In this document: positions 24,199-33,743 of the stretch, piece by piece
Numbering within the stretch: position 1 is the stretch's first letter
Layout: each line of letters starts with the position of its first letter
NCBI GenBank assembly: GCA_002943765.1
Contig: PQWQ01000027.1
Span: 372,001 to 436,000 of the forward strand
DNA from: Psoroptes ovis
Lineage: Eukaryota; Arthropoda; Arachnida; Sarcoptiformes; Psoroptidae
Reading direction: 5' to 3'
DNA length: 64,000 nucleotides
Translations under genes and position numbers: made by a program
Notes under the pieces: generated by a model
What the model was told of the DNA's origin: nothing
Seen by the model: the letters and a program-made list of their open reading frames with translations, nothing else
Database searches by the model: none

Positions 24199-24675
24199 AT
24201 GAACGAAAAATCATCTGAATCAGCTGAAAAATCTTCTTCATTCTTAAGTATATCAACTAATTATGATAACAACCACAAATCGCTGCCAAATACATCGAAC
24301 AAATCTAAAGCAACTGGATCTGGCCGAAATAAAGTTGCACTGAAACCTGGCCATGGTCTTCTTGGGTGGATACGTTTCATATCGGACGCAAAAAATCGTC
24401 AAGATATTCAACCAAAACCGAATAATGTTCCTGCGCAAAATATTATCACGTTGAAAGAGTTGAATAAACATGATCAACCAGATGATTGTTGGATAGCGAT
24501 ACATGGTAAAGTTTATAACATTACCAAATATCTTGATTATCATCCTGGCGGTGTTGATGAATTGATGAAAGCGGCCGGACAAAATGCAACCGAAATGTTT
24601 GATGATGTTCATCCATGGGTTAATTACGAAAATTTATTGGCACAATGTCTTATTGGCCGTTTACCTGGTTTATGA
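24199..24675 (+). CDS. Cytochrome b5-domain protein resembling the N-terminus of NCB5OR (CYB5R4)
   Basis: This is an intronless 158-residue protein. Residues 1-75 are polar and include RNKVALKPGHGLLGWIRF, a block typical of the region just before the b5 domain of human CYB5R4. Residues 82-158 form the cytochrome b5 haem-binding fold, with YHPGGVDELMKAAG (axial His115) and FDDVHPWVNY (second axial His138). In CYB5R4 this domain is followed by CS and flavin-reductase domains. Here the frame stops right after LIGRLPGL, and the next gene begins 285 bp downstream. A partner reductase elsewhere would have to supply electrons. No signal peptide or membrane segment is visible, so it is probably soluble. 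Start choice: first ATG after stops, with the whole family block inside. Confidence 0.9.
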   Translation: MNEKSSESAEKSSSFLSISTNYDNNHKSLPNTSNKSKATGSGRNKVALKPGHGLLGWIRFISDAKNRQDIQPKPNNVPAQNIITLKELNKHDQPDDCWIAIHGKVYNITKYLDYHPGGVDELMKAAGQNATEMFDDVHPWVNYENLLAQCLIGRLPGL

Positions 24676-24960
24676 TCGTTATCGATCATTGGTTTTTTCA
24701 CATTTTCAATTGTTATTTTTGTTTCTTATGCATTTTACGTTTTTTTTTGTGTTTTTCATTTCGCCTGTTATAATGTAATTTATTTCGAATTAAAATTTTT
24801 ATTTGTCAAAGCTAATTACCACGTTTCCATTGTTCGGGCGACATCTGATGATCATGTTTGCTCATTTGAATCAAATTTCCAATCGAATTAATGATGACAT
24901 TGTAAAGTCAGCTGTTTTTAATAATTCAACACAAAAAATATCTTCAACGATCTCAAGATT

Positions 24961-25495
24961 ATGTCTGAACGTGGATTGAATCCATTCGTTCGAGCATTCA
25001 TTTATTTTCTGCGATCATTCAAACGTAATCCAGCTCGTAATGCAAAATATATTGGCAAAGATCATATGGGCAATAAATTTTTTGAAATTAAAGATGGTAA
25101 TATTCGAAATTTCCATAATTCGAAAGATTTAATTAATTCTCGTTCAATTTTCACCCAAAGATAAAAACGACAAAACGATAAGATATTTCGAAGCCATAAA
25201 TGTTGATCATTTTGATGAATTATCACCCGAATGGAATGGTAAGTTTTGTATTGGTTTTGATTTCTTGCTGTTTTTTTAATTTAAAATTTCCCCTTTCAAA
25301 GCTTGGCTACGCAAAAGACGAATAGATCCACCGACACTCGAGGAATCAATGATGAATTTTAAAAGAATTGAAAAATTTAAAAATCAACCAACGTTGAGTG
25401 ATCAACCGAAGAAAACACCAGAAAAATCGGAAAAAAATTTTCCATATCATGATGAATATGAAGAAACACCTGGTTCCAAGTATAAACCAAGTTGA
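24961..25495 (+). CDS. NDUFAF2: NDUFAF2-type complex I assembly factor (mimitin)
   Basis: The gene encodes a mitochondrial chaperone for respiratory complex I, related to the NDUFA12 subunit. Three exons, 24961-25096, 25161-25238 and 25302-25495, give 135 residues. The 64- and 63-bp introns are both phase 1. The N-terminal YIGKDHMGNKFFEI matches the conserved [YV]-x-G-x-D-x-x-GN-x-[YF][YF]E block of the NDUFA12/NDUFAF2 family. The middle ELSPEWNAWLRKRRIDPPTL matches the P.EW.AWLR..R..PPT core of NDUFAF2. The lysine-rich tail ends in a Pro/Tyr-rich stretch, as in other members. Without the first intron the frame would stop at SIFTQR, so that short intron is required. It lies tandem to the b5 gene and convergent with SMIM15. 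Confidence 0.88.
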
Positions 25496-25608
25496 AACCT
25501 TTAAACATTTAAATATTCTTCGATTAAAAGCAAGAGATCAATAGATGATTATTGTTTGTTATTATTGTAAATGCCACAATTAATAATAAATACAATTTGT
25601 ATCATTAT

Positions 25609-25894
25609 TTATTCATCTTTTTTCGCTTTTGCTGTTGTTTTCATTTGTTTAATTTTTTCAATTGTTTTGAATTTTTTCTGTTGTTGTTCAAGTGATTTAG
25701 CCAATCTAAATGACAGGTATGCACTGATTGCAAACAATGGTGTTATGATCAGCAAGACAATGATTAAAAAATTTGATGGATTTTCAGCTGCATATTTCGA
25801 AAGATTTGAAAGAAAATTTTCTAATGACTGGTGGATGAAAAATTGATTTGGTCAGTTTTCGAACAAAAACAAATCATTTAAATACCTCGAACAT
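25609..25894 (-). CDS. SMIM15: SMIM15-type small single-pass membrane protein
   Basis: A tiny two-exon gene encodes 75 residues. Exon 1 (25894-25886) is just ATG TTC GAG, followed by a 58-bp intron, and exon 2 (25827-25609) carries the rest. The protein reads MFESLENFLSNLSKYAAENP, then a hydrophobic span FLIIVLLIITPLFAISAYLS, then FRLAKSLEQQQKKFKTIEKI and a Lys-rich cytosolic tail. Human SMIM15 has the same length (74) and plan: MFD start, AAKDP before the membrane span, a TPLF motif inside it and WKLAK after it. The function of the family is poorly known. The 9-base coding exon is inferred from that match and from phase, not from transcripts. The gene lies 192 bp downstream of the XPC stop on the same strand. 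Confidence 0.8.
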
Positions 25895-26086
25895 CTTTGA
25901 TGATTGGTCCTTGATGAATATGGAATGATCGATTGAAATTTAACTTGAAATATTTAAAATTTTTTTTGTTTGCTTTTATGGGGTGTTGTAATCAAATCAA
26001 ACCAAATGAAGTGAGGAGAAAAACAAATATTTATTTGCAATTGAACAAATATATTAATCTAATCTTATGACATCTATCAAACAATT

Positions 26087-27931
26087 TTAGAAACCGTATT
26101 TGATTTTTAAATTATTTTTTATGATCAAACCACGAATTAATCGTTTCCAATTCGTTTCGACTCGTTTTTGACGTTTTTCATCTTCACGTTCTTGTTGTAT
26201 TCGTTGTTCTTGCTTCCATGCATCAATTAAGATGTCTTTGAATTCATTACAAACAACATAACCATCCATGACTGGATATGATTGACCAGTACCATCGAAA
26301 CCAACGATTGCTGGTACACAATCAATGTTTAATTTATTTGCAATTCGTAATAATCCAGGCAGTTTCAGGTGGCAACAGCCGATCGGCAGCATACAATCTT
26401 TGTAAAGATCAACATTTCCATAGCCATTACGTGGTACGATTCCGTTCGCAGCTTTCGGTGGTTCATATGGCTCGGTTTGCCATTCACCGAAAACACCAAT
26501 CATTTCTTTTTCAGGTTTTTCATTCGGATTTTTCGGTGTTTTCCATTTAAATCTTGATTGTACATATTTATATGGCTGCTCATTCAGTTTAACAGTACGG
26601 GCATCACGTAACCATGTTTCTCGCGATCGTAATGTATGGACACAATTTCTTGAATACACAGGTTCATTACGGAAAAAACCAACCGGTGGTGAATCGGGTG
26701 GATATATGGCTTGAAATTTTAATAAATCTTTGGTCAGTACGAACAGGGGATGGTTTTTATAATCACTCATACGTTTTGGTAATTCAATTTTGGATAGAAT
26801 TTTTTCAAATTCAAATTCATCAGCATTTTTATATTTATTATCATTGCTACACTTCGAATCTTTATTAAATATATTCAATGTTTCAGCGAGCCATTCTTGA
26901 TCGATACGACGTTTTTTCAAATCACTAGATATCCAATCTTTAATATAACGAGCTGAAACATCATTCACATTATTATGATTATCAATTGCAAACACATATG
27001 TAGGTTTATCGATTGATTTATTCATTTTTTCAATCAATTCTTTTGAGTTATCATAAAGATGATGATGATGATCATAAGATATCCAACGATTATTTTGTTT
27101 ATCAAATATTTCAATCCAATAATAAAAATTTGTTGGCTGATTTTCATCATTTTCAGCTTTATTTTTAGTATTAATACCTAATAGATTCGATGGTTTTTTC
27201 GGCAGTGGATCGATCAAGCAGCACAAACGTACAAATTGTTTCATTGACCTTAGAAATATTAATAACAATAATTTGAATATTAATTCATACTCAATTATTT
27301 TTCGGTCAAATGTTCTAATTAATTCTTGTTCAATATCAATTGAATAATCATGATTTTCAAGTAATGATACCTTGAATATTTTCAAAAATTTTCTGATAAA
27401 TTTCGCAACAAATTTTTCCATTGATTTAATTTCTTCTCCATGGATGAATTCATACTTCATTGATAATGATAATGCTTGAATCAATTGATTATTCAATATC
27501 AATGAATTTAAATATTTTAAATGATAAACACTGAGTATAATGCAACATTGATGTTTCATTAATTGTAATTCTTTACGTGCACGATTTATTCTTTGACGAA
27601 TTTCGGCCAGCACTGGATCAATATTGTTACATTTTTTCTTAGTTTTTTGTTCCGAATTCATTGTGATTTGAATTTTATCCGGTATTTCTGGTTGATATTC
27701 ATCTGGATCGAAAATTTTCGCTTCTTCAACTTCTTCCCAATCATCATCATCATCGGATTCATCATTTGATTGATTTTTGTTGATTTTTCTTTTATTTGCT
27801 TTGGTATTAGTGGTTGGTTTGCTAGGTGGTTTCTTGGTCGACATTTTTTTCTTTTTTATCACTGGTTTTTCATCATCTTCATTGTTGAAATATTTACTTT
27901 GGACCACTCTTCGACGACGAGTGTCAGGCAT
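26087..27931 (-). CDS. XPC: XPC/Rad4 DNA damage recognition protein
   Basis: An intronless 614-residue homologue of the XPC/Rad4 damage sensor, which starts global-genome nucleotide excision repair in the nucleus with RAD23 and centrin. Residues 1-100 are basic and acidic low-complexity. About 200-330 is the degenerate transglutaminase-like domain (FYYWIEIFDKQNNRWISYD). The beta-hairpin domains follow: BHD1 near 385-437 (HPLFVLTKDLLKFQAIYPPD, VHTLRSRETWLRDAR), BHD2 near 439-495 and BHD3 near 502-575 (GNVDLYKDCMLPIGCCHL, PAIVGFDGTG). The C-terminus NWKRLIRGLIIKNNLKIKYG keeps the W-x2-L-x3-L spacing (W595, L598, L602) of the centrin-binding helix of human XPC. It is much shorter than human XPC (940), mainly before the TGD and within it. 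An AATAAA lies about 55 bp past the stop. Confidence 0.95.
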   Translation of the reverse strand: MPDTRRRRVVQSKYFNNEDDEKPVIKKKKMSTKKPPSKPTTNTKANKRKINKNQSNDESDDDDDWEEVEEAKIFDPDEYQPEIPDKIQITMNSEQKTKKKCNNIDPVLAEIRQRINRARKELQLMKHQCCIILSVYHLKYLNSLILNNQLIQALSLSMKYEFIHGEEIKSMEKFVAKFIRKFLKIFKVSLLENHDYSIDIEQELIRTFDRKIIEYELIFKLLLLIFLRSMKQFVRLCCLIDPLPKKPSNLLGINTKNKAENDENQPTNFYYWIEIFDKQNNRWISYDHHHHLYDNSKELIEKMNKSIDKPTYVFAIDNHNNVNDVSARYIKDWISSDLKKRRIDQEWLAETLNIFNKDSKCSNDNKYKNADEFEFEKILSKIELPKRMSDYKNHPLFVLTKDLLKFQAIYPPDSPPVGFFRNEPVYSRNCVHTLRSRETWLRDARTVKLNEQPYKYVQSRFKWKTPKNPNEKPEKEMIGVFGEWQTEPYEPPKAANGIVPRNGYGNVDLYKDCMLPIGCCHLKLPGLLRIANKLNIDCVPAIVGFDGTGQSYPVMDGYVVCNEFKDILIDAWKQEQRIQQEREDEKRQKRVETNWKRLIRGLIIKNNLKIKYGF

Positions 27932-28668
27932 CTATAAATAATCAAAGTTAGAAAAACAATTAGAAAATTTGAAATTTTAAAAAAATCGAAAATACAAATG
28001 TTTTGTTTTACGAATGCCACAAGGCATAAGCAATGGATGGCGCTTGATTATTTAGCTGATTGATTTAAATCATCTGTTTTTTCTGCGTCTTATACATTGA
28101 AATCTATTCAATTCATAACTGTTCACAATAAAATGAAAATAAATTTGCCGAAAATTGCGTAAGTTTTGAAAGAATAAAACAAATTCATTAACATATAAAT
28201 CAATTCAAATAAGCCATTAATTACCAAATATACCCAGATCATACTCACAATTTGATGATTATTCAATAATTCATTTGTCTGTTTAATTACCATTTCAAAA
28301 TAACATCATTTGAATAATGCTCAGTAACCAAGATAATGCCATTATGATTATAGTTTCCTATGTGAATGACTGTTCTAAACATTTTGAATATACATATGAA
28401 TTCTCATAGATATCAATAACCAATTTTAATTATCTTTTTTCATTGTTCAATAATTTTCGATAATGTTTTTGAATTCATTTAATCAAATCAATTTCATTTC
28501 GAATCTTGAATCATAAACATTGCTTGATTTTGCTTGACATTTGCTATTCATTTCGTTGCCATTGTTCTATATCTTATCAATTGTTTATTTTTCTAATCAT
28601 TATTTTATTGTTTGTTGTCATTTCCAAAAATTTCTCAATCATTTCAACGACACAGTCGAATTTGAACA
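27932..28668. promoter_or_regulatory. Bidirectional promoter region between XPC and TMEM256
   Basis: A 737-bp spacer separates divergently transcribed start codons. It is plain AT-rich sequence without transposons or obvious TATA or initiator motifs. Promoter function is inferred only from gene orientation. Confidence 0.45.
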
Positions 28669-29241
28669 ATGTCATTTATTGAATCATATTACAATATTTC
28701 TAAAGATTTATTGTATAATTGTTTTGCCTATTTGAATAAACAATCAAGTCAACAAATATCGATGCCTAGATTTGATTTGAATCATATAGCCACACATTAT
28801 TCATCATCACCATGGGTTAAAGCTGCAGCTGTTTGTGGTGCAGCAGCCGTTGTGATGGGGGCTTACGGTGCACATGGTAATTTTTAATCAATGTATTAGT
28901 AGATAATTAATCTATTTCAATTGATTAAAAGGATTGAAAAATACCGATAAACGCGCAATCTATGATACGGCCAATCGATATCATTTCTATCATTCCCTTG
29001 CATTGTTAGCAACACCATTCGTTCGTAGACCTAAATTGGTACGTACATTAAAAATTTTAGATTAAAAATATTTAATATCAAATTTTTAATCTCAAAGGTT
29101 GGAACCTTATTCCTTGGTGGTATAACCATATTTTCTGGTACATGTTATTGGAATGCCATTACTGATAATCAAACAGTCGTACGTTTCACACCGATCGGTG
29201 GTATGATGTTCATACTTGGCTGGTTGGCTATGTTTCTTTGA
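28669..29241 (+). CDS. TMEM256: TMEM256 family membrane protein
   Basis: Exons 28669-28876, 28932-29038 and 29098-29241 (introns 55 and 59 bp) encode 152 residues. The conserved core is WVKAAAVCGAAAVVMGAYGAHG, continued across the intron as LKNTDKRAIYDTANRYHFYH-SLALL. Then come two further hydrophobic segments, LFLGGITIFSGTCYW and FTPIGGMMFILGWLAMF. This is the TMEM256 (formerly UPF0382/YgdD-like DUF423) pattern: GAYGAHG, a YH.FHSLALL motif and a final GG...LGWL. Its molecular function is not established. Residues 1-32 precede the family core. An internal Met (ISMPRFDL) could be the real start; I kept the first ATG. AATAAA lies at 29337. The 3' neighbour PLD3-like gene starts 250 bp on. Confidence 0.9.
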
Positions 29242-29491
29242 AATTGAGCGAAAACAAACAAATAAACAATTCAAATAATCATCATCTTTTCATAGATAAT
29301 TTTCAATTATTATTTTTTGCCAATTATCTGCTAAACAATAAATGTTAAAATTGATTATTGATTATCGATGAGTGCGATTGATTTAGTGATAAGATAATTT
29401 TCGAAAGTCTTAAAGATATTTTCAAGTTTTTGATAATTGAAAATAATCATTTCATTCAATTTGACAGTGTGTGATTGAGCAGCGAACGAAA

Positions 29492-30817
29492 ATGATGCAT
29501 CGAATTGTTCAAGTTTCATTTGTAATCTTTAATTTGATTACAATTTCATCATGTATTCACAGTGATGAAAATGTTTCGAAAGCATTCTTAGCTGAAACAT
29601 TACCCAAAGAATTGCTGTATGAACATAATCCAGTACAATCAAAATCAACGCCATCAGCATGGCTACATTTGATCGATTCAGCTCAAAGCAGCATCGAAAT
29701 TGCATCAATGTATTGGTCAATGTTAGGTGATGATGTTATGCCTGATAGTGATCGATTAGCACCTGAAAGTAGGATTGGTAAACAAATTATCGATAGTTTA
29801 ATTGAATCGGCGAAAAAACGTTCAGTAACGGTTCGAATAGCGGTAAATGATGAAAAATCAAATTATAATAATACTGATTTAAATCTATTGAAACCTTATG
29901 CCCGAATACGTTTTGTTAATTTTAAACGTTTGATTGGCTCGGGAATTTTGCACACCAAATTCATTATCATTGATCAAAAACATTTTTATCTTGGCAGTGC
30001 TAATATGGATTGGCGTTCATTGACTCATGTCAAAGAATTAGGCATCGTCATTGAGAATGATTCGAGGTTATCTGCGGATTTGTTACGAATATTTGAAATT
30101 TATTGGTATTTGGGTGATAGCAATGCTTCGATACCGAATCACTGGCCATCGAATTTTGATGCATTTTATAATGTAACCAATCCTTATCGATTACAAATTG
30201 ATAATAATCATGGAGAATATAATGTATTCTTAACATCATCACCAAGACAACTATGTTCGGATTCTCGTACAAATGATTTAGATTCAATATTACAAATTAT
30301 TAATGAAGCTGATGAATTTGTTTACATTTCAGTCATGGATTATTTTCCATTATTTTTATATGAGAAAAAACGTCCATATTGGCCAATCATTGATAATGCA
30401 TTACGTCGTGCTGTATGGGAAAAACACGTTCAAGTACGTTTATTAGCAAGCCATTGGAATCATACAAGACCGTATATGCGAATTTTTCTAAAATCATTAC
30501 AATCATTGAATGATAAACAAGTCATGAAAGGTGCCATTGAAACTAGATTATTTACATTTCCTGAATGTCCATTCAAGAGTACAATAATACCTTTTGCTGA
30601 AGTTAATCATAATAAATATATGATAACTGATAAGTCAGTTTATATTGGTACATCGAATTGGTCAGCTGATTATTTTGTTAGTACTGGTGGTGTTGGTATC
30701 ATATTAAACGTGACCAATGTCGATGATCATCAAAATAGGCAGCAATTGTTTTTATATAATCAAACATTACAAATATTTTTACGTGATTGGAATTCAAAAT
30801 ATGCTAAAGCAATATAA
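29492..30817 (+). CDS. PLD3: PLD3/PLD4-type phospholipase D family protein
   Basis: An intronless 441-residue member of the PLD3/4 group, known in animals as lysosomal/endomembrane 5'-3' exonucleases and lipid-modifying enzymes. The N-terminus has a hydrophobic stretch (IVQVSFVIFNLITISSCIH) that acts as signal peptide or anchor. Two HKD catalytic motifs are intact: GILHTKFIIID (H154, K156, D161), followed by GSANMDWRSL, and NHNKYMITD (H373, K375, D380), followed by GTSNWSADYF. The Asn-x-Asp/Trp-x-(S/A) variants after each motif are typical of this clade. Sequons such as NNT and NHT suggest lumenal glycosylation. I chose the ATG at 29492; an upstream in-frame GTG is not credible in a eukaryote. 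AATAAA sits 4 bases after the stop, which lies 21 bp from the stop of convergent PARL. Confidence 0.93.
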   Translation: MMHRIVQVSFVIFNLITISSCIHSDENVSKAFLAETLPKELLYEHNPVQSKSTPSAWLHLIDSAQSSIEIASMYWSMLGDDVMPDSDRLAPESRIGKQIIDSLIESAKKRSVTVRIAVNDEKSNYNNTDLNLLKPYARIRFVNFKRLIGSGILHTKFIIIDQKHFYLGSANMDWRSLTHVKELGIVIENDSRLSADLLRIFEIYWYLGDSNASIPNHWPSNFDAFYNVTNPYRLQIDNNHGEYNVFLTSSPRQLCSDSRTNDLDSILQIINEADEFVYISVMDYFPLFLYEKKRPYWPIIDNALRRAVWEKHVQVRLLASHWNHTRPYMRIFLKSLQSLNDKQVMKGAIETRLFTFPECPFKSTIIPFAEVNHNKYMITDKSVYIGTSNWSADYFVSTGGVGIILNVTNVDDHQNRQQLFLYNQTLQIFLRDWNSKYAKAI

Positions 30818-30838
30818 TTTAATAAAAGGGGAATATTT

Positions 30839-32124
30839 TCAATTTTGTATTTGTTTCTTGAAGCTTTTCCATTGTTTTATTATTGAAATTTTATGTTTCA
30901 TCAGATATTCTTTCAGTGAATTAGTATAGTATCTGTTTCGATTGATGAAAAATATTCATTAATTTTTGAAATTTATAAAAATAGAAACTCACATCCCAAA
31001 CAAAGTACCACCAAGATGGGCAGCATGATCGAAAAATCCCCATCGTAATAAGACACCAAGTGTATCGAATATCACAATGCTTTGAAGGGCTGTATATGAT
31101 GAAAATTTGAAAAATGGCAGAAATACAATCATTAATTGAATGTCAGGTCTTTCGAGGCATATTGCACCCAATATTCCTAATATTGCACCACTCTAGATAT
31201 GAATATGAGTTGATTAAGATATGAAAAATCGAAACAAAATAAAACTTACGGCTCCCAGAGATGAAACAGGTGATTTCGTCAAAGTTTTATGCAGCAGACT
31301 TACAAACGATGACATTACACCTAGCGATCGAAAAGAAATGTGAATAAATTGAGGGTCCAATCCGATTAAAATTTACCAGAACTAAGATAAAGCGCACAAA
31401 AATTTTCCCGTCCAAACAAATGAACACCAAGATTGCAAAATGAATACAACACAAACATATTCATACCGAGATGTGCCAATGAATAATGGCTAAAATTTGA
31501 CAACACCATTGGTGCAATCTTTATTGAGTCTGTGAAGGATTGAGAGGTAAGAATTGAAGCTTCAAAAATTTCAAGAATTGTAAACTTACTTGATTCAATT
31601 TTCGACACAAAATATTTGACCATAAATGGATGAAATTTCGGAACGTGCCAACATGCAAATATCAAACAATTGATGGCAAAAATACTGCAAAACACTTTGA
31701 AACCATCTCTTTTTGAATCCCAATATTGATTTTTGATCTATCCGAATTCAAAAAATTTACAAATTAAAGAATTTTTCTCAAATATCAAAGGGTTAACCTG
31801 TTGAAACCAATCCGTGCGTCGTTGATAATCAAAATTTTCATTCAAAAATTGCTTCAAATTTCTAAACTTTTTCCGTCGATTTGTTTCATATTCAATAATA
31901 TTTGCAGCTACAAACGATGTGCCACCAACGGTGATTGTAAATAGAAATGGTTTGATTAATTTATTTAATTGAATTTTAAATTCTGGCACTTGATTTGGCT
32001 GCTGTGGCTGTTGCTGATGTTTTGGTCGTAAATTTGAAAAATTTTTCAATTTTATCCTTGTTAAAGTTGATCGAGCATTATTTGATGGTCGTAACCTTGT
32101 CAATAGGAATTGTGTCAAATGCAT
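30839..32124 (-). CDS. PARL: Mitochondrial rhomboid protease PARL
   Basis: An inner-membrane serine protease that, in other animals, cleaves PINK1 and PGAM5. Six exons, 32124-31798, 31737-31590, 31529-31377, 31320-31250, 31192-30993 and 30932-30839, encode 330 residues with matching phases. The N-terminus is Arg/Leu/Thr-rich without acids (MHLTQFLLTRLRPSNNARST), a good mitochondrial targeting signal. The oxyanion-side motif LAHLGMNMFVLYSF matches the rhomboid HxxxN block. The catalytic serine lies in LGA-SGAILG, split by an intron exactly before Ser. The catalytic histidine lies in FFDHAAHLGGTLFG. The short last exon (YYTNSLKEYLMKHKISIIKQ) is matrix-side. It shares a 343-bp intergenic promoter region with EI24 and overlaps the PLD3-like gene at the 3' end. 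Confidence 0.93.
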
Positions 32125-32467
32125 TTTGAGACTCAAAATGATTGAAAATGAAGTAACAAACGATGATTTGATGAAATGATTTGATTAAAAATGGGAAAAG
32201 TTTACGAAAAAAATTAATTTCGTCGAAGGAAAACTTTCCAGGAATTTTTTTGTTTTTGTTTATGTTTTGAAATCAAATCAAAGGTTGAAAACATTCGAAA
32301 AACAGACGTAGATTTGTTTTTTTTTGAAAATATTTATATTTTGTAACATTATCTTTTCTATATTTTTTGGATCAATCGATCAATTTGTGATTTCACAAAC
32401 ATATACACAAATTTAATTAGAACTTTTGCCTATTGAAAACTCAATTAAATCAAACAAAACAACAACA
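32125..32467. promoter_or_regulatory. Bidirectional promoter region between PARL and EI24
   Basis: Only 343 bp separates the two divergent start codons, so both core promoters and 5' UTRs must lie here. The sequence is AT-rich with no clear TATA box. This is an inference from layout. Confidence 0.5.
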
Positions 32468-33743
32468 ATGGTAATTCATTTTTTGTAAATAAATTTTAAC
32501 TTTTTCTATGTCAAATTATGGAAAATTTAAAGGTTGGTAATCATTTTGGAGCATTTTGATTTAGTATTTTTTGTAATTGAATTTTTCAATAATTGCAGCT
32601 AATAATAATTGGTTTCAAAGATGGCCTTTATGATTCAATATATTTTGGAATATATGTGATAACCACAGTACTCACACAGCAAAAAAATCCACAATCATCA
32701 AATGTTCTTAAACGTATTAGACAATGTTGCCTACTTGGTGGCCTTTTGATGGTGAATTTTTTTGATTGATTTTGGAAAATCATGAGTTATTTTATAATGT
32801 CTTTTCTATTCGTTTTCATATAAACAGTTTTCGATGATAATTTTCAATTATTTTTTAAAATTATTAAATTTAATTGTTATCATAATATTTGGTTCACAAC
32901 AACACAGTACAACTTGGATATGGTTAGAATCAACGCTATCCACATTATTTTCAGCATTATGGGTGCTGCCATTAATATTTATAAGTCGTATTGTTACTGC
33001 TTTGTGGTTCCAGGTTGAGTTTTTTATTTATTAAATATTTGAATTTGATTAATTTTCAAATCCATCATAACCACCTGCAGGATATCGCCGATATATCATT
33101 CAAAGGTAGACCACGAACATTTAAAAGTACACCAAAATTAATTGCCGATACCTTATTCAGCATATTGATACAGATTTTATTTTTGATTCAGGTAAATCTT
33201 TGGCTTGATTTGACATTTGATGCAATAATTCTTCTATTCTCAGGCTAATTTATTCTACTTTTTCCCCATTGGTTTCATCGGACAAATTCTCAGTATTCTG
33301 CATACAAGCCTTTTATATTCACTTTATTCATTCGAATATAAATGGTTCAATATGGGTATATTTTGATCCTTATAAAATATATTTCAATCCTTCAATAATT
33401 CTTCATTTTTCAAAAGGCTGGGAATTATACAAACGTTTACATTATATCGAACGTATGTGGCCATATTTTTTTGGTTTTGGACTTCCATTAGCTTTAGTAA
33501 CACATTCACTTCCAGATTATTATCTGAATACGGCTTGTTTTGCATTTTTATTTCCATTATTCATATTAAGCGCTAATGAAACACATCTTGATCTTAAAAA
33601 AAGGTAAATTAATTTCAATTAAATATGATTCATTACTTACATTTTACATTTTCGTTGTTTCAATCACCCATAGTGATCACAAAATACCATTCTTTTCTGG
33701 TGTTGTTTGGATTTCAAACAAATTAATGATAGTCCTTCCTTGA
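32468..33743 (+). CDS. EI24: EI24 (PIG8) ER membrane protein
   Basis: EI24 is a multi-pass ER protein linked in animals to autophagy and p53-induced death. Exons are 32468-32470 (ATG only), 32599-32751, 32828-33013, 33081-33191, 33244-33355, 33417-33603 and 33674-33743, giving 273 residues. Family blocks are IGFKDGLYDSI near the N-terminus, RQCCLLGGLLM, TLFSALWVLPLIFISRIV, ALWFQDIADISFKGRP, LFLIQANLFYFFPIGFIGQI, HTSLLYSLYSFEYKWFNMG, YIERMWPYFFGFGLPLALVT and FPLFILSANET, all in the order seen in human EI24. The human central coiled, Arg/Gln-rich segment is largely missing. The start codon is the least certain part: the coding portion of exon 1 is inferred to be just ATG before GTAATT. Confidence 0.92.

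Noticed and set aside
25571..25846. Plus-strand 91-codon open frame with hydrophobic N-terminus
   Set aside because: It is the antisense shadow of SMIM15; the minus strand gives a clear family match.
29471..29491. Upstream GTG start for the PLD3-like protein; likewise TTG for PARL (32136) and GTG for MXD (63730)
   Set aside because: Eukaryotic genes rarely use these starts, and in-frame ATGs fit the expected N-termini.
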